From positions 5,120,501 to 5,184,500 of the forward strand of contig NZ_WHLY01000002.1 of NCBI RefSeq assembly GCF_009296315.1: a stretch of DNA of 64,000 bases, given 5' to 3'. The stretch comes from Salmonirosea aquatica (GTDB taxonomy: Bacteria; Bacteroidota; Bacteroidia; Cytophagales; Spirosomataceae). The position numbers were made by a program, and so were the translations under genes. Under the pieces are notes generated by a model. It was not told the origin of the DNA, made no database searches, and saw nothing but the letters and a program-made list of their open reading frames with translations. Positions 1 through 7,870 of this stretch are shown one piece after another; position 1 is the first letter of the stretch, and every line of letters starts with the position of its first letter.

Positions 1-826
1 CTTCCGGCCTGGTAATCGGAATTTGGTTGGCAGGATCGGAGGTGAGGCAGATGCGGTAGTTGTAGGCCTGTACCTTGTTGTCACCCGAACCTGCCGGTGC
101 CAGTTTTTGATCCGATATGCCCCACAGCAATCCGCTTTCGGGCTGGCCGGGTACCTTGTAGGGATCTACGCCATCGGGAAACTGGTGGCCGTGCATGAGC
201 TGCACCCCGTTGATGGTTTCGTTGTAGACATTATTGGCTTCGCGCCCCAAGGCGTAGCTTACTCTTGCCTTGGCCATCAGGTCGCCTTCGTAGGTGGCAT
301 CGATAAACATTCGGGCTTCAACGGTGCGGTGGGTGGTGGCCTGCGGAGCCTGACTGTTTTCCAGGACAATACTCTGGATTCGGTTCCTGGTTTTCTGGGC
401 GGATACAATCCGATGCGAGTACAGTACCTGGATACCTGCCTCGTCGAGGTACTTCTGGAAAGTCTGCTTCGCTACTTTGGGTTCGAAGGTCCACTGCTCG
501 AACTTTCCGTAGTGCTGTCCGATGCGGCGGTAAAAATCCCGGGCCAGACCCGTTATGGCGTACTTATTGCCAATATCCGTGTAGCCCAGGCCTCCGGTAG
601 TAAGCCCGCCCAGGTGTCGGGTAGGCTCGATCAGGAGTACCGATTTCCCCATTTTCCGGGCGGTGTAGGCGGCCATGACACCAGCCGAGGTAGCCCCATA
701 CACACAAATATCATAGCTTTCGGCTTTAGGGAAACGAGGGGTTGCCTGGGTGGCGACAAGGATTGGGAAAAGAGCAGCCAGTAGTAATCCCCTGGTTATT
801 CGGGTGATCAAGAATCGTATCAACAT
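1..826 (-). CDS. Secreted FAD-dependent oxidoreductase, truncated by window edge
   Basis: The N-terminal 275 residues are present; the 3' part lies beyond the left edge of the window. The start ATG (826-824) opens with a hydrophobic Sec-type signal (MLIRFLITRITRGLLLAALF), and a Rossmann FAD-binding segment follows at about residues 38-80, with GATSAG at 44-49 in the dinucleotide-binding turn and the HLGGLTTGGLG segment typical of the FAD-dependent oxidoreductase family PF12831. Substrate is unknown. It lies 80 bases downstream of susD on the same strand, so it is probably the last identified gene of the sigma/FecR/SusC/SusD module to its right. A second member of the family occupies the same place behind susD at 41448-42830. 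The family call is firm and the physiological role is not known. Confidence 0.85.
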   Translation of the reverse strand, partial: MLIRFLITRITRGLLLAALFPILVATQATPRFPKAESYDICVYGATSAGVMAAYTARKMGKSVLLIEPTRHLGGLTTGGLGYTDIGNKYAITGLARDFYRRIGQHYGKFEQWTFEPKVAKQTFQKYLDEAGIQVLYSHRIVSAQKTRNRIQSIVLENSQAPQATTHRTVEARMFIDATYEGDLMAKARVSYALGREANNVYNETINGVQLMHGHQFPDGVDPYKVPGQPESGLLWGISDQKLAPAGSGDNKVQAYNYRICLTSDPANQIPITRPE

Positions 827-906
827 ACTGAGTTAGGGCTAGTTCGGGAAATGGGAATAGAAGGCCTCACCGCCCGAGATTTACCCCGGACAGCGAGACC
901 AACTTC

Positions 907-2577
907 CTAGTAATTGGGATTCTGTTCCAGTGCCGTATTGGTTTCCAGCTCAATGCGCGGGATCGGCCATAGCAGATCGCGGTTGCGGTCGAACAAGCGG
1001 ATTTCGATAACCCGCATTTTATCGGCATTGGCCACATTGTCGTAACTAGGGGTTCCGTTCTCGTCGATGTCGGGCGCATTGCTCAGGAAAGCATTCTGCA
1101 CCCGGCCGAGCAGTTTGCCTTTCATGGCTTTTTCGGCAATATTCCACCGGCGGATATCGAACAGGCGGAGTCCTTCGCCGGCCAGTTCGTATTTGCGCTC
1201 CCGCCTCACAATGTACCGTAGCTCAGTCTGGGTTTTGCCGGGCGCGATGGCAGGCATATTGACACTGGGGCGGGTCCTGACGGCGTTGATGGCGTCATAA
1301 ACCGATTGGTCGATCTGATTCATTTCGATCTTAGCCTCGGCGTAGTTGAGCAGCGCCTCGGCGTAGCGGAACAGGATGATGTCCAGTTCGCTGTTGTCCC
1401 GGTCGTCCTTATCGCCGGGATCGGCGTATTTGCGCCAAAGGTACCCCGAGAAACTGGCATAGGCGTGGGTAGCTTCGGTATTCTGCACGCGCTTGCCGGT
1501 GGCTACATTGAGGGTGGTGAGGCTGTCGGGATGCGTTTCGAAGACATAGCCGATGAACGTGGATTGGGGTAACACCACCGTATAACCCAGGCGTGGGTCA
1601 CGGTCGGTGAAGGGCTTGGCCGGGTTGAATTGGGGAGAATCGTCAATCTGTAGACCGTCGGTCATTTCATAGGAGTCGACCAACGCCTCCACCGGTATTT
1701 TGTTGGAGTGCCCTAAGGCGATCCGTGAATAAAACTGCCGGGCTGTGCTGTGGACACTGGTACCTTTCAGAAATTGCGCCGCCAGGATTATCTCGGGGGA
1801 GTTCTGTCCGGCATACATGAACAGCTCACCATAGTTGGGATGCAACTGGTAGGTCTTGGAGTCCATGAGTTCTTCGGCTGCCTGGGCAGCCGTTTCCCAT
1901 TTCTGGTTGTAAAGCGCCACCCGCGACAACAGGGCCAGCGCCGCGCCTTTGGATACCCGTCCCTTATTGGCCGCGCCGGGCTGGGCGGGCAGGTCCTGTT
2001 TGATTGCCTGCAACTCCGAAATAATGAAGTCTGTCACTTCGGCCTTGGAATTACGGGGTACCTGCGATTCCGAGAGTAGGGTAGGTTGGGTCAGAAGAGG
2101 TACCCCTCCGAAGAGTTCATTGAGGTAGGAATAATAGTAGGCGCGCAGGAAACGTATTTCAGCCATTTGACGCTTGTATTTTTCGGCAGGTACGATTTCG
2201 GCCAAAGGTTCGGCCCGGGAAAGGATGTAGTTGGCGCGGCCAATGCCCCGGTAGAAGGTATCCCAGAAGGATTTAGTAAAACTGTTGTCGGGGGTAGCAA
2301 TGCCTTTGCCCAGTTCCTGCAGGGCTGAGCCGTTCCGGTCCCAGCCAATGTCGGAGGCGTAGTCCAGCGAAAGGGCAAATGGGCCATTGTCAATAGGTTT
2401 GAACCAGAGTGTATTGTACACGCCCGTCACGGCCAGATCGAGCTCGGCCTCGGTGCGCAGAAAAGTTTCGGCGGCGGGGCTGTCGAGCGGATAGCGTTCG
2501 AGGTAGTCATTGCACGACAGGGTAGCCATGCCGATGATGAGGGTAAGGAATATCTTGATGGTTTTCATAGACTTCAT
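907..2577 (-). CDS. susD: SusD/RagB-family outer-membrane glycan-binding lipoprotein (module 1)
   Basis: A 556-residue SusD homologue. It begins with a signal peptide ending in the lipobox TLSC, so the mature protein should be a surface lipoprotein. The N-terminal SusD-like domain has the usual pattern (YLERYPLDSP, LDLAVTGVYNTLW), the middle has the TPR-like EIRFLRAYYYSYLNELFGGVPL segment, and the end has RRERKYELAGEGLRLFDIRRW and the closing LEQNPNY typical of the family. It caps the SusC transporter and helps capture oligosaccharide. It starts 3 bases after the susC stop codon, so the two are co-transcribed and probably translationally coupled. An ATG nine bases further in (2568) could equally be the start. 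The ligand cannot be read from the sequence. Confidence 0.96.
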   Translation of the reverse strand: MKSMKTIKIFLTLIIGMATLSCNDYLERYPLDSPAAETFLRTEAELDLAVTGVYNTLWFKPIDNGPFALSLDYASDIGWDRNGSALQELGKGIATPDNSFTKSFWDTFYRGIGRANYILSRAEPLAEIVPAEKYKRQMAEIRFLRAYYYSYLNELFGGVPLLTQPTLLSESQVPRNSKAEVTDFIISELQAIKQDLPAQPGAANKGRVSKGAALALLSRVALYNQKWETAAQAAEELMDSKTYQLHPNYGELFMYAGQNSPEIILAAQFLKGTSVHSTARQFYSRIALGHSNKIPVEALVDSYEMTDGLQIDDSPQFNPAKPFTDRDPRLGYTVVLPQSTFIGYVFETHPDSLTTLNVATGKRVQNTEATHAYASFSGYLWRKYADPGDKDDRDNSELDIILFRYAEALLNYAEAKIEMNQIDQSVYDAINAVRTRPSVNMPAIAPGKTQTELRYIVRRERKYELAGEGLRLFDIRRWNIAEKAMKGKLLGRVQNAFLSNAPDIDENGTPSYDNVANADKMRVIEIRLFDRNRDLLWPIPRIELETNTALEQNPNY

Positions 2578-2580
2578 TTT

Positions 2581-5500
2581 TTAGAATTTCAGATCCAGGC
2601 CCAGGGAGTATACTTTCATTTGCGGGTACCAGCCCCCGTCGCTAACGGGAGCCTCTACGTCGTAGCCCTGCCAGAATTTATCGATGGTGAACAGATTTTG
2701 TCCGCTGACATAAATGCGGGCCCGCTGGATGTATTTTTTTAAAAATGAACCGGGTACCGTATAGCTGAGCTGAACGTTTTTCAGCCGGAGGTAGGAGGCG
2801 CTCTTCATCCAGAAATCGGAGTTCTGCTCATTGTTGATTTCGTTGAAGGCAAAGCGGGGGAAGGCGGCATCGGTATTATCGGGGGTCCAGCGATCCTTAT
2901 GCTGCTCCTGCACGGTACCTCCCAGGTAGAAGGGCATGATGCCCTGCCCGAACAGAAAGCCGTCGGCCTTGCCCACACCCTGAAAGAACACCGACAAATC
3001 GAAGCCTTTGTAGCCCAGGTCCAGATTAGTACTGTACGTATAGCGGGGAATGGGGCTGCCCAGGATTACCTGGTCCTGCGTATTGATTACACCGTCGCCG
3101 TTTACGTCGCGGTATTTAATATCGCCGGGGGCCACGTTGCCAAACTGTTTGGGGCTGTTGGCAACCTCGTCGGCACTCTGGAACAGGCCGATGGCTTCGT
3201 AGCCAAAGAAAGAATCAATCGGGTGTCCTTCGCGGCTTACCTGCCGTCCACTGCGCTGAATCCCCTTCATATCCAGTACTTTGTTCTTCACATCCGACAG
3301 GTTGAAGGTCACTCCGTAGGTGAAATCTCCGACGCGGTCGCGGTAGTTCAGGGCTAGTTCCCACCCTTTATTTTCCACCACCCCGGCATTCTGATAGGGG
3401 GCCGTGAGACCCAACATGGTGGGAATGTCGAGCTGAAGCAGGATACCGGTGGTTTTGCGCTGGTAGTAATCGGCCGTAACCGTAAACTTCGACCACAGGT
3501 TCAGGTCCAGCCCAATGTCGGAAAGCGTAGTGGTTTCCCATTGGATTTCGGGGTTGGCCATGGCATTCAGCGAGGCGCCCGTCGTTACCTGATCACCGAA
3601 GACATAATTGCTGCTGCCAATGCCGATGAAAGCCGAAAAGGGGTACAGGCCGATATTCTGATTGCCCAGGCGTCCCCACGAAGCCCGGATTTTGAGGTCG
3701 GTCACAACGTGGGACAGATTCGTCATGAAAGACTCCTGTCCGATCCGCCAGCCCGCCGACACCGAAGGAAAAATTGCGTACTTGTTGCCAGTCGCGAAGC
3801 GGGAGGAACCGTCGTAGCGGGCGTTGGCCTCGAAGAGGTACTTTTCCTTATAGTTGTAGTTGATCCGGCCGAACAAGGACTGTAGCGCCCAGTGCGACGC
3901 CGATCCACCAGTACGTTCGTTTTCACGATTTCCGGAGTTGATCTCCTGATAATCAGGGAGAATGAAAACCTCCCGGTAGGCCGATATCCAGTTGTCACGT
4001 TCATCTTCCCGCTGAAAACCAGCCAGCACCGTCAGTTGGTGATCGGTGGCAATGGTTTTGTCCAGGGTGAGGGTGGCACGGAGGTTGTTGTACCAGGTAC
4101 GGGTAAAACGCTCGCTCAGCGAGTTCCGGCCCGGAATGGCGTAGCTGGGACTACCGTCCCAGCGGTAGGTCTGGGTGATGTTGGAAAACGACTTGGTATG
4201 GGGCTCGTTGAACTTAGGCGCGTAGATCACACTGGCCGTCAGCCAGTCCGTGGGCTTGTAGCGTACATTGAGGTTCATGATAGCACTGATGGCCGACTCG
4301 TTGTTGAGGCCTCCATCCTGCGCTCTGGCCAGGGGATGATCTCCATTCCAGCCTTCGCCATACTGGCCGGTGGAAAGTATCCCGGCCTGATTGGCCGGAA
4401 TCCGCCGCATCCAGTGAAAAACGTAGCCCGTCCCGGAAGAGGGTTCAGTCAGATCAGTCCTCCGCAGGAACATATCCATGGAAGCGCTGAATTTATCATT
4501 TAGCTTGATGTCGGAGTTGAGCCGTACGTTATACCGCTTGAAGTTGGTATTGGGGATAATCCCGTCCTGATTGAAATAGCTGAAAGATCCTAACACCTTG
4601 ATGCGATCGTTGCCGGCGTTGAGGCCCACATAATGGCTTTGCATGGGGCTGCTTTTTTTCAGCGTAAGCTTCTGCCAGTCGGTATCGGGATAGCGGTCGG
4701 GGTTGGAGGCGGCCTGGGTGCGGTACTCGTCCAGGTAGGTCTGGCTGTACAGCGGCGTACGTCCCACGTTGGTGTACGCCTCATTGATCATCACCATATG
4801 ATCCATTGCATTCACAATGGTGGGCATGTCGGTGGGGGTTTGGGTACCTACGTAGGTGTTATAATTGAGACTGAACCCTTTGTCGTTGGCGCGTTTAGTA
4901 GTGATCAGGATCACGCCATTGGCCGCCCGTGAACCGTAGATAGCCGCCGAGGCGGCATCTTTCAGCACCGAGATGCTTTCAATCTCGTTGGGGTCAATGT
5001 TATTGAGGCTCGATTCGATCCCATCCATGATTACCAGTGGGTTGGCATCGCTGAGGGTACCTATCCCCCTGATCCGGATATTGCCGCCATCGCGGCCGGG
5101 CTGGCCCGAGCGCTGGGTTACGGTCAGGCCGGGTACCATGCCCTGAAGAGCGGAGGTGGTCTGGCCCACGGGCCGCTTTACCAATTCTTCTGAGGAAATG
5201 GAGGCGACCGAACCTGTCAAATTGACCTTTTTCTGGGTACCATAGCCTACCACTACCACCTCGTTGAGCAGTTTGTCCTCCGGGGCGAGGGCCAGGTCAA
5301 TCGTGGAGCGGTTACCCACCGCCACTTCCTGACTAAGGTACCCCACAAAACTGAACACCAGCACGGGTGAGCCTATTTCGGGAACGGCCAGCTGAAAACG
5401 CCCCTCACCATCGGTAGTGGTACCCCGTTGGGTACCTTTCAGCACCACGCTCACGCCGGGCAAAGCGCCGCCGCTCTCGTCCGTGACGATACCCGTGATG

Positions 5501-5922
5501 GTGCGATCCACGGGCAGGTTCACTTCCCTCGGGATGAAGCCGGTAGGCTCAGCCCGTTCCGGCTTGCTTTTCCGGAGTAGAATCCGGTTTTCAATTACTT
5601 CATATTCGACATCAATGGGTTTCAGAACCTCGTCCAGTACCGCCGAGAGTTTTCGGTTGGTGACGTTCAGCGATACCCGCTGGGCCGACTGGATTTTGGT
5701 GCTGTACACGAATTTTACGCGGGCCTCCTGTTCGATTTGGTTCAATACTTCTTTCAATTCCAATTGCTCCCCCCGGATAGAAATGGGTCGGTTGAGTACC
5801 TCCTGAGCCCGGAGGCTGTGGGCCCAGGAAAGGCTGCAGCAGAGGGTCAGTAAGAGCAATTGTGAAAACGTGATTTTCATAACCTTCCACAAATTTTTGG
5901 GAATGGGTACCGGTTTTTTCAT
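2581..5922 (-). CDS. susC: SusC/RagA-family TonB-dependent transducer with STN domain (module 1)
   Basis: A 1113-residue TonB-dependent outer-membrane transporter. Domains in order: signal peptide to about residue 40, STN domain (about 45-115) that contacts FecR, a CarboxypepD_reg-like beta-sandwich (about 130-215, GIVTDESGGALPGVSVVLKG), plug domain (about 225-335, beginning NEVVVVGYGTQ), then the 22-strand barrel ending GLDLKF. The STN domain marks it as a transducer, fitting the FecR and sigma genes directly upstream. It should import oligosaccharides using TonB energy. The start was taken at the first Met because related proteins share the long N-region before the hydrophobic core; Met15 is the alternative. 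A plus-strand terminator and promoter-like element lie in the 115-base gap before it. Confidence 0.96.
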   Translation of the reverse strand: MKKPVPIPKNLWKVMKITFSQLLLLTLCCSLSWAHSLRAQEVLNRPISIRGEQLELKEVLNQIEQEARVKFVYSTKIQSAQRVSLNVTNRKLSAVLDEVLKPIDVEYEVIENRILLRKSKPERAEPTGFIPREVNLPVDRTITGIVTDESGGALPGVSVVLKGTQRGTTTDGEGRFQLAVPEIGSPVLVFSFVGYLSQEVAVGNRSTIDLALAPEDKLLNEVVVVGYGTQKKVNLTGSVASISSEELVKRPVGQTTSALQGMVPGLTVTQRSGQPGRDGGNIRIRGIGTLSDANPLVIMDGIESSLNNIDPNEIESISVLKDAASAAIYGSRAANGVILITTKRANDKGFSLNYNTYVGTQTPTDMPTIVNAMDHMVMINEAYTNVGRTPLYSQTYLDEYRTQAASNPDRYPDTDWQKLTLKKSSPMQSHYVGLNAGNDRIKVLGSFSYFNQDGIIPNTNFKRYNVRLNSDIKLNDKFSASMDMFLRRTDLTEPSSGTGYVFHWMRRIPANQAGILSTGQYGEGWNGDHPLARAQDGGLNNESAISAIMNLNVRYKPTDWLTASVIYAPKFNEPHTKSFSNITQTYRWDGSPSYAIPGRNSLSERFTRTWYNNLRATLTLDKTIATDHQLTVLAGFQREDERDNWISAYREVFILPDYQEINSGNRENERTGGSASHWALQSLFGRINYNYKEKYLFEANARYDGSSRFATGNKYAIFPSVSAGWRIGQESFMTNLSHVVTDLKIRASWGRLGNQNIGLYPFSAFIGIGSSNYVFGDQVTTGASLNAMANPEIQWETTTLSDIGLDLNLWSKFTVTADYYQRKTTGILLQLDIPTMLGLTAPYQNAGVVENKGWELALNYRDRVGDFTYGVTFNLSDVKNKVLDMKGIQRSGRQVSREGHPIDSFFGYEAIGLFQSADEVANSPKQFGNVAPGDIKYRDVNGDGVINTQDQVILGSPIPRYTYSTNLDLGYKGFDLSVFFQGVGKADGFLFGQGIMPFYLGGTVQEQHKDRWTPDNTDAAFPRFAFNEINNEQNSDFWMKSASYLRLKNVQLSYTVPGSFLKKYIQRARIYVSGQNLFTIDKFWQGYDVEAPVSDGGWYPQMKVYSLGLDLKF

Positions 5923-5936
5923 AGTTTTACTTGTTT

Positions 5937-6039
5937 TTTAATTGGTAAAAATTGAGAAACAATGCCCTCCCACAGATTGGCGTTTGAAAGAGGGTATTCA
6001 AGTGAAGCCGAACGTGTTTGCAGCACGTTCGGCTTTTTT
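5937..6039 (+). ncRNA. Candidate cis-antisense RNA over the susC leader (module 1)
   Basis: This is a prediction. On the plus strand a TTG (5897-5899), a 22-base spacer and TAGTTTTA (5922-5929) resemble the Bacteroidota -33/-7 promoter (TTG and TAnnTTTG). The -7-like element overlaps the susC start codon on the other strand. Transcription from it would run away from susC through a CCCTC/GAGGG pair (5965-5969 with 5990-5994) and stop at a canonical terminator at 6007-6039, giving an RNA of about 100 nt antisense to the susC leader. No plus-strand gene is present for such a terminator to serve. The same layout recurs at 16552-16676 and 56901-57022. Confidence 0.38.
6007..6039 (+). terminator. 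Intrinsic terminator facing right, between fecR and susC
   Basis: A perfect 10-bp stem (GCCGAACGTG at 6007-6016 with CACGTTCGGC at 6024-6033), a 7-nt loop and a run of six T (6034-6039) on the plus strand. Read on the minus strand it is the same hairpin but without a U-tract after it, so it suits plus-strand transcription much better. Its T-run overlaps the fecR stop codon. It may still mark the boundary between the sigma/fecR and susCD transcripts. Confidence 0.7.
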
Positions 6040-7036
6040 ATGGACAGCCGTCGCCGTTGATAAACACCACGGTACCCCTTTTTTCGTAGGTGGCATCCAC
6101 GGATTTACAAACCAACTCGAGCTGGGTGAACATCGACAGACCATTCAGGTCGGCCGTGATGCGGCAGTCTTTAACCGTAGGGTTCGAAATCACGAATTCA
6201 ATTCCGTACAGCCGGGTAAGTTCGGCCAGCACTTTTTCAAAAGAAGCCTCCCGAAAGACCAATGCCGTTTTCTTTTCTCCGGACTGAACCGCCACCGGTT
6301 TTTCTACAATACCCGGTGTGATGGTATGGGTGCTGGCGTCGTACACGGCCCGTTGGTTGGGGGTGATAATGACCCCGTTGCGCTCACGTTGCTGATTTTT
6401 ACCCCGGGCGTATACCGATACTTTTCCCGTACGGACCGATACCTCCGTGGTTTTACCTTTTTCATTTTGCCTGATCCGGAAACTTGTCCCGAGTACCTCC
6501 GTATCCAACTCGCCGGTATGCACCACAAAGGGCTTGGCCACGTTGCGCTTTACGTTAAAAAAGGCTTCTCCCGTAAGGTACACTTCCCGGCGCGCCTGGT
6601 TGAAGGTTTTTTCGTACACCAGGCTGCTGTTCTGAGCCAGGAGTACGGTGGTACCATCGGGTAGCGTTACCTCCTGCTCAGAGGGATTAGTGTTTTTTAC
6701 CTCAATGCCGGTTTGTTCCCGCACTAAGGTAGCTACCCGCGGTTCTGGCTCGGTGTCGGATTGGCTGTACAGCCAGGCAAAACCCAGCACCAGGCAGGCC
6801 GCAATACCCGACAACCACGCCAGTTGGATTGTCCGGCGTCCACCAGCCGGTCGGATCCGGGTTTGGAGGCTGCGCCACATACGCTTCTCGATCCCTACCT
6901 TCTGCGCCTCGCTCAGGGACAACTCCACCTGGTTGGCGGGGGTTTCATACCATTCCGCCAAGAGGCGATCCTCCTGCTCGGTGGTTTTCCCTTCGAGGTA
7001 GCGTTTGAGAAGTTGGTTGAATTCCTGTTGTGTCAT
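6038..7036 (-). CDS. fecR: FecR-family anti-sigma factor (module 1)
   Basis: A 332-residue single-pass membrane protein. Residues 1-70 are the cytoplasmic sigma-binding part, 71-91 a transmembrane helix, about 115-210 the periplasmic FecR domain (QEVTLPDGTTVLLAQNSSL, REVYLTGEAFFNV), and about 250-325 the C-terminal DUF4974/STN-like domain. It ends in Gly-Cys-Pro. It should hold the adjacent sigma factor inactive or assist it until the SusC STN domain signals that ligand is bound. It starts 21 bases after the sigma stop codon and precedes susC by 115 bases. Confidence 0.94.
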   Translation of the reverse strand: MTQQEFNQLLKRYLEGKTTEQEDRLLAEWYETPANQVELSLSEAQKVGIEKRMWRSLQTRIRPAGGRRTIQLAWLSGIAACLVLGFAWLYSQSDTEPEPRVATLVREQTGIEVKNTNPSEQEVTLPDGTTVLLAQNSSLVYEKTFNQARREVYLTGEAFFNVKRNVAKPFVVHTGELDTEVLGTSFRIRQNEKGKTTEVSVRTGKVSVYARGKNQQRERNGVIITPNQRAVYDASTHTITPGIVEKPVAVQSGEKKTALVFREASFEKVLAELTRLYGIEFVISNPTVKDCRITADLNGLSMFTQLELVCKSVDATYEKRGTVVFINGDGCP

Positions 7037-7057
7037 GGGATGCGGGCGATTGACTTC

Positions 7058-7615
7058 CTAATTGTCGGTATGATATTCTTTCAGGTTGTCTTTGAGGAAT
7101 CTCAACGACTTGGTGATGTGGTACTCCACGGCTTTCTCGCTCAGATTGAGCACCTGAGCGATTTCTCGCACCGATTGGTTTTCGAAGCGGCTGCGCTTGA
7201 ATACCTCCGCACTTTTTTCGGGTAAGCGGCTGAGCACCTTCTCCACGGCCTCGGTCAAATCGGTATAGTTGACTATTTCGTCGGTGTCGAAGTGCTGGTG
7301 AAGTTCCTGAAAAATGAGGTACTCCTGATACTTGCGGTAGCTGATTTGGGATTTGATGTAATCATAGACCTGGTTTCTGACCGCAATGGTCAGGTACATG
7401 CCCAGGTGCCGTATCTGTACCTCCGAACGGCGGCTCCATAGTTTCAGGAAAACCTCCTGCACCAGTTCCTCAGCTTCTTCGCGGATGCCGGTCTGGTGGT
7501 AGGCGATGCTGTACAACTTGTACCAGTAACGCCGGTAGATTTCCTCGAAGGCCGTCATTTTGCCTTCCCTAAGAAAAAGTACCAACCGTTCGTCGTCGAG
7601 TTGTTTCAAGGTCAT
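7058..7615 (-). CDS. ECF RNA polymerase sigma factor, Bacteroidetes family (module 1)
   Basis: A 185-residue sigma-70 factor with region 2 in the first 95 residues (FEEIYRRYWYKLYSIAYHQT, EELVQEVFLKLW) and region 4 helix-turn-helix near the end (VREIAQVLNLSEKAVEYHI). It lacks regions 1 and 3, as ECF factors do. It should direct polymerase to the susC promoter of its own module. Unlike the sigma factors at 17877 and 58251 it has no hydrophobic tail; it ends in hydrophilic residues. It heads the operon sigma-fecR, with about 255 bases of noncoding DNA upstream. Confidence 0.94.
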   Translation of the reverse strand: MTLKQLDDERLVLFLREGKMTAFEEIYRRYWYKLYSIAYHQTGIREEAEELVQEVFLKLWSRRSEVQIRHLGMYLTIAVRNQVYDYIKSQISYRKYQEYLIFQELHQHFDTDEIVNYTDLTEAVEKVLSRLPEKSAEVFKRSRFENQSVREIAQVLNLSEKAVEYHITKSLRFLKDNLKEYHTDN

Positions 7616-7870
7616 GCGGGTCTGAGGGTAAAGGAATAGTTACCCGTATAGTAGAACAACTTCGCCCTATCCCTAAATAATTTTAGAAAATAGTTGAATT
7701 ATTTTATTCGGAACCAAGATAGAGGAATAGAAAAAGGGCAGACATGGCGTCACATACACAGCTATACCGTCCGCTTGAAGACTGTAGAAATGGGGCGCTG
7801 CCCCGACGCGTGCTGATGTTTTGAGGAGGAATCTGTGGGGCCAAGCAGGTACCCTAACCGACTGCCGGAT
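7616..7870 (-). promoter_or_regulatory. Intergenic region with possible promoter for the module 1 sigma gene
   Basis: There is no convincing gene in these 255 bases. The right half (7672-7735) is AT-rich. On the minus strand a TTG (7717-7715) and TATTTTC (7692-7686), 22 bases apart, weakly resemble the Bacteroidota -33/-7 promoter and would serve the sigma gene starting at 7615. A short GGGGC/GCCCC hairpin follows the stop codon of the sialate O-acetylesterase gene near 7792-7804. The short reading frames here overlap flanking genes and have no recognisable protein character. Confidence 0.3.

Noticed and set aside
23-784. 253-codon plus-strand frame at the left edge
   Set aside because: The minus strand encodes a convincing FAD oxidoreductase N-terminus over the same bases.
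6007-6033. fecR-susC hairpin as an ordinary terminator of the sigma-fecR transcript
   Set aside because: Not excluded, but on the minus strand no T-run follows at this or the other two loci, while on the plus strand each has one; the plus-strand reading was preferred.
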